Part shown: in pieces, positions 37,971 through 64,000 of the stretch | How the letters are laid out: each line of letters starts with the position of its first letter | Position numbering within the stretch: position 1 is the first letter of the stretch | Source of the DNA: Mesostigma viride | Taxonomy: Eukaryota > Streptophyta > Mesostigmatophyceae > Mesostigmatales > Mesostigmataceae | Assembly (NCBI GenBank): GCA_009746045.1 | Contig: RPFO01000406.1 | Span: forward strand, 3,467,701 to 3,531,700 | Direction of reading: 5' to 3' | Length of the DNA: 64,000 bases | Notes under the pieces: generated by a model | The model's input: the letters and a program-made list of their open reading frames with translations, nothing else | Told to the model about the DNA's origin: nothing | The model's database searches: none | Translations under genes and position numbers: made by a program

Positions 37971-64000
<26,030 letters not shown>

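Overview
The window is nuclear DNA of a eukaryote, most likely a green alga with a large, repeat-rich genome. Three things support this. Genes are split by many GT-AG introns. The MAD1 C-terminus carries plant-like motifs (FREACC, FGYK). A secreted protein ends in a long Ser-Pro-Pro-Pro hydroxyproline-rich-glycoprotein tract, as in volvocine and prasinophyte surface proteins. The species cannot be fixed from sequence alone; a prasinophyte such as a Pyramimonadales alga is a guess.

Region 1 (1-14143, + strand) is the 3' part of a spindle-checkpoint gene, MAD1. I reconstruct ten exons with matching phases (315 residues plus stop): the end of the coiled coil, the MAD2-binding segment and the whole C-terminal domain. 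The exons total only 948 nt in 14 kb. The introns are filled by minisatellites and microsatellites. Four of the nine introns begin with tandem copies of their own exon/intron 5' junction, and intron 5 holds 290 CCTG-register tetramers, the first 221 uninterrupted. The last two exons lie between two ~560-bp inverted arms.

Region 2 (14144-37970) is a transposon graveyard. It holds an internally deleted LINE (minus), a small ORF with a caulimovirus-VI/RNase-H1-N-like domain, and a broken Ty3/gypsy-like element (gag, zinc knuckle, protease and RNase H remnants). A palindromic element sits inside that gag, and a 2.3-kb TTAA-flanked element sits inside the palindrome. A near full-length but frameshifted APE-type LINE follows, interrupted by a 1.1-kb terminal-inverted-repeat element. 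Simple repeats, a decayed minus-strand GDFNA fragment and several kb with nothing recognisable complete the region.

Region 3 (37971 to window end, + strand) is one very large, 3'-incomplete gene for a secreted, cysteine-rich surface or matrix protein. It has a signal peptide, then three modules of a cysteine-patterned ectodomain plus a block of Dictyostelium-type CTDC repeats, then a proline-rich exon that runs off the window. The three modules come from a tandem duplication of a ~7.1-kb genomic segment, introns included, with breakpoints inside exons. Each extra unit adds 376 residues in frame. Transposon insertions present in some units and absent from others give clean empty sites and an order of events: unit A split off first, then B and C duplicated.
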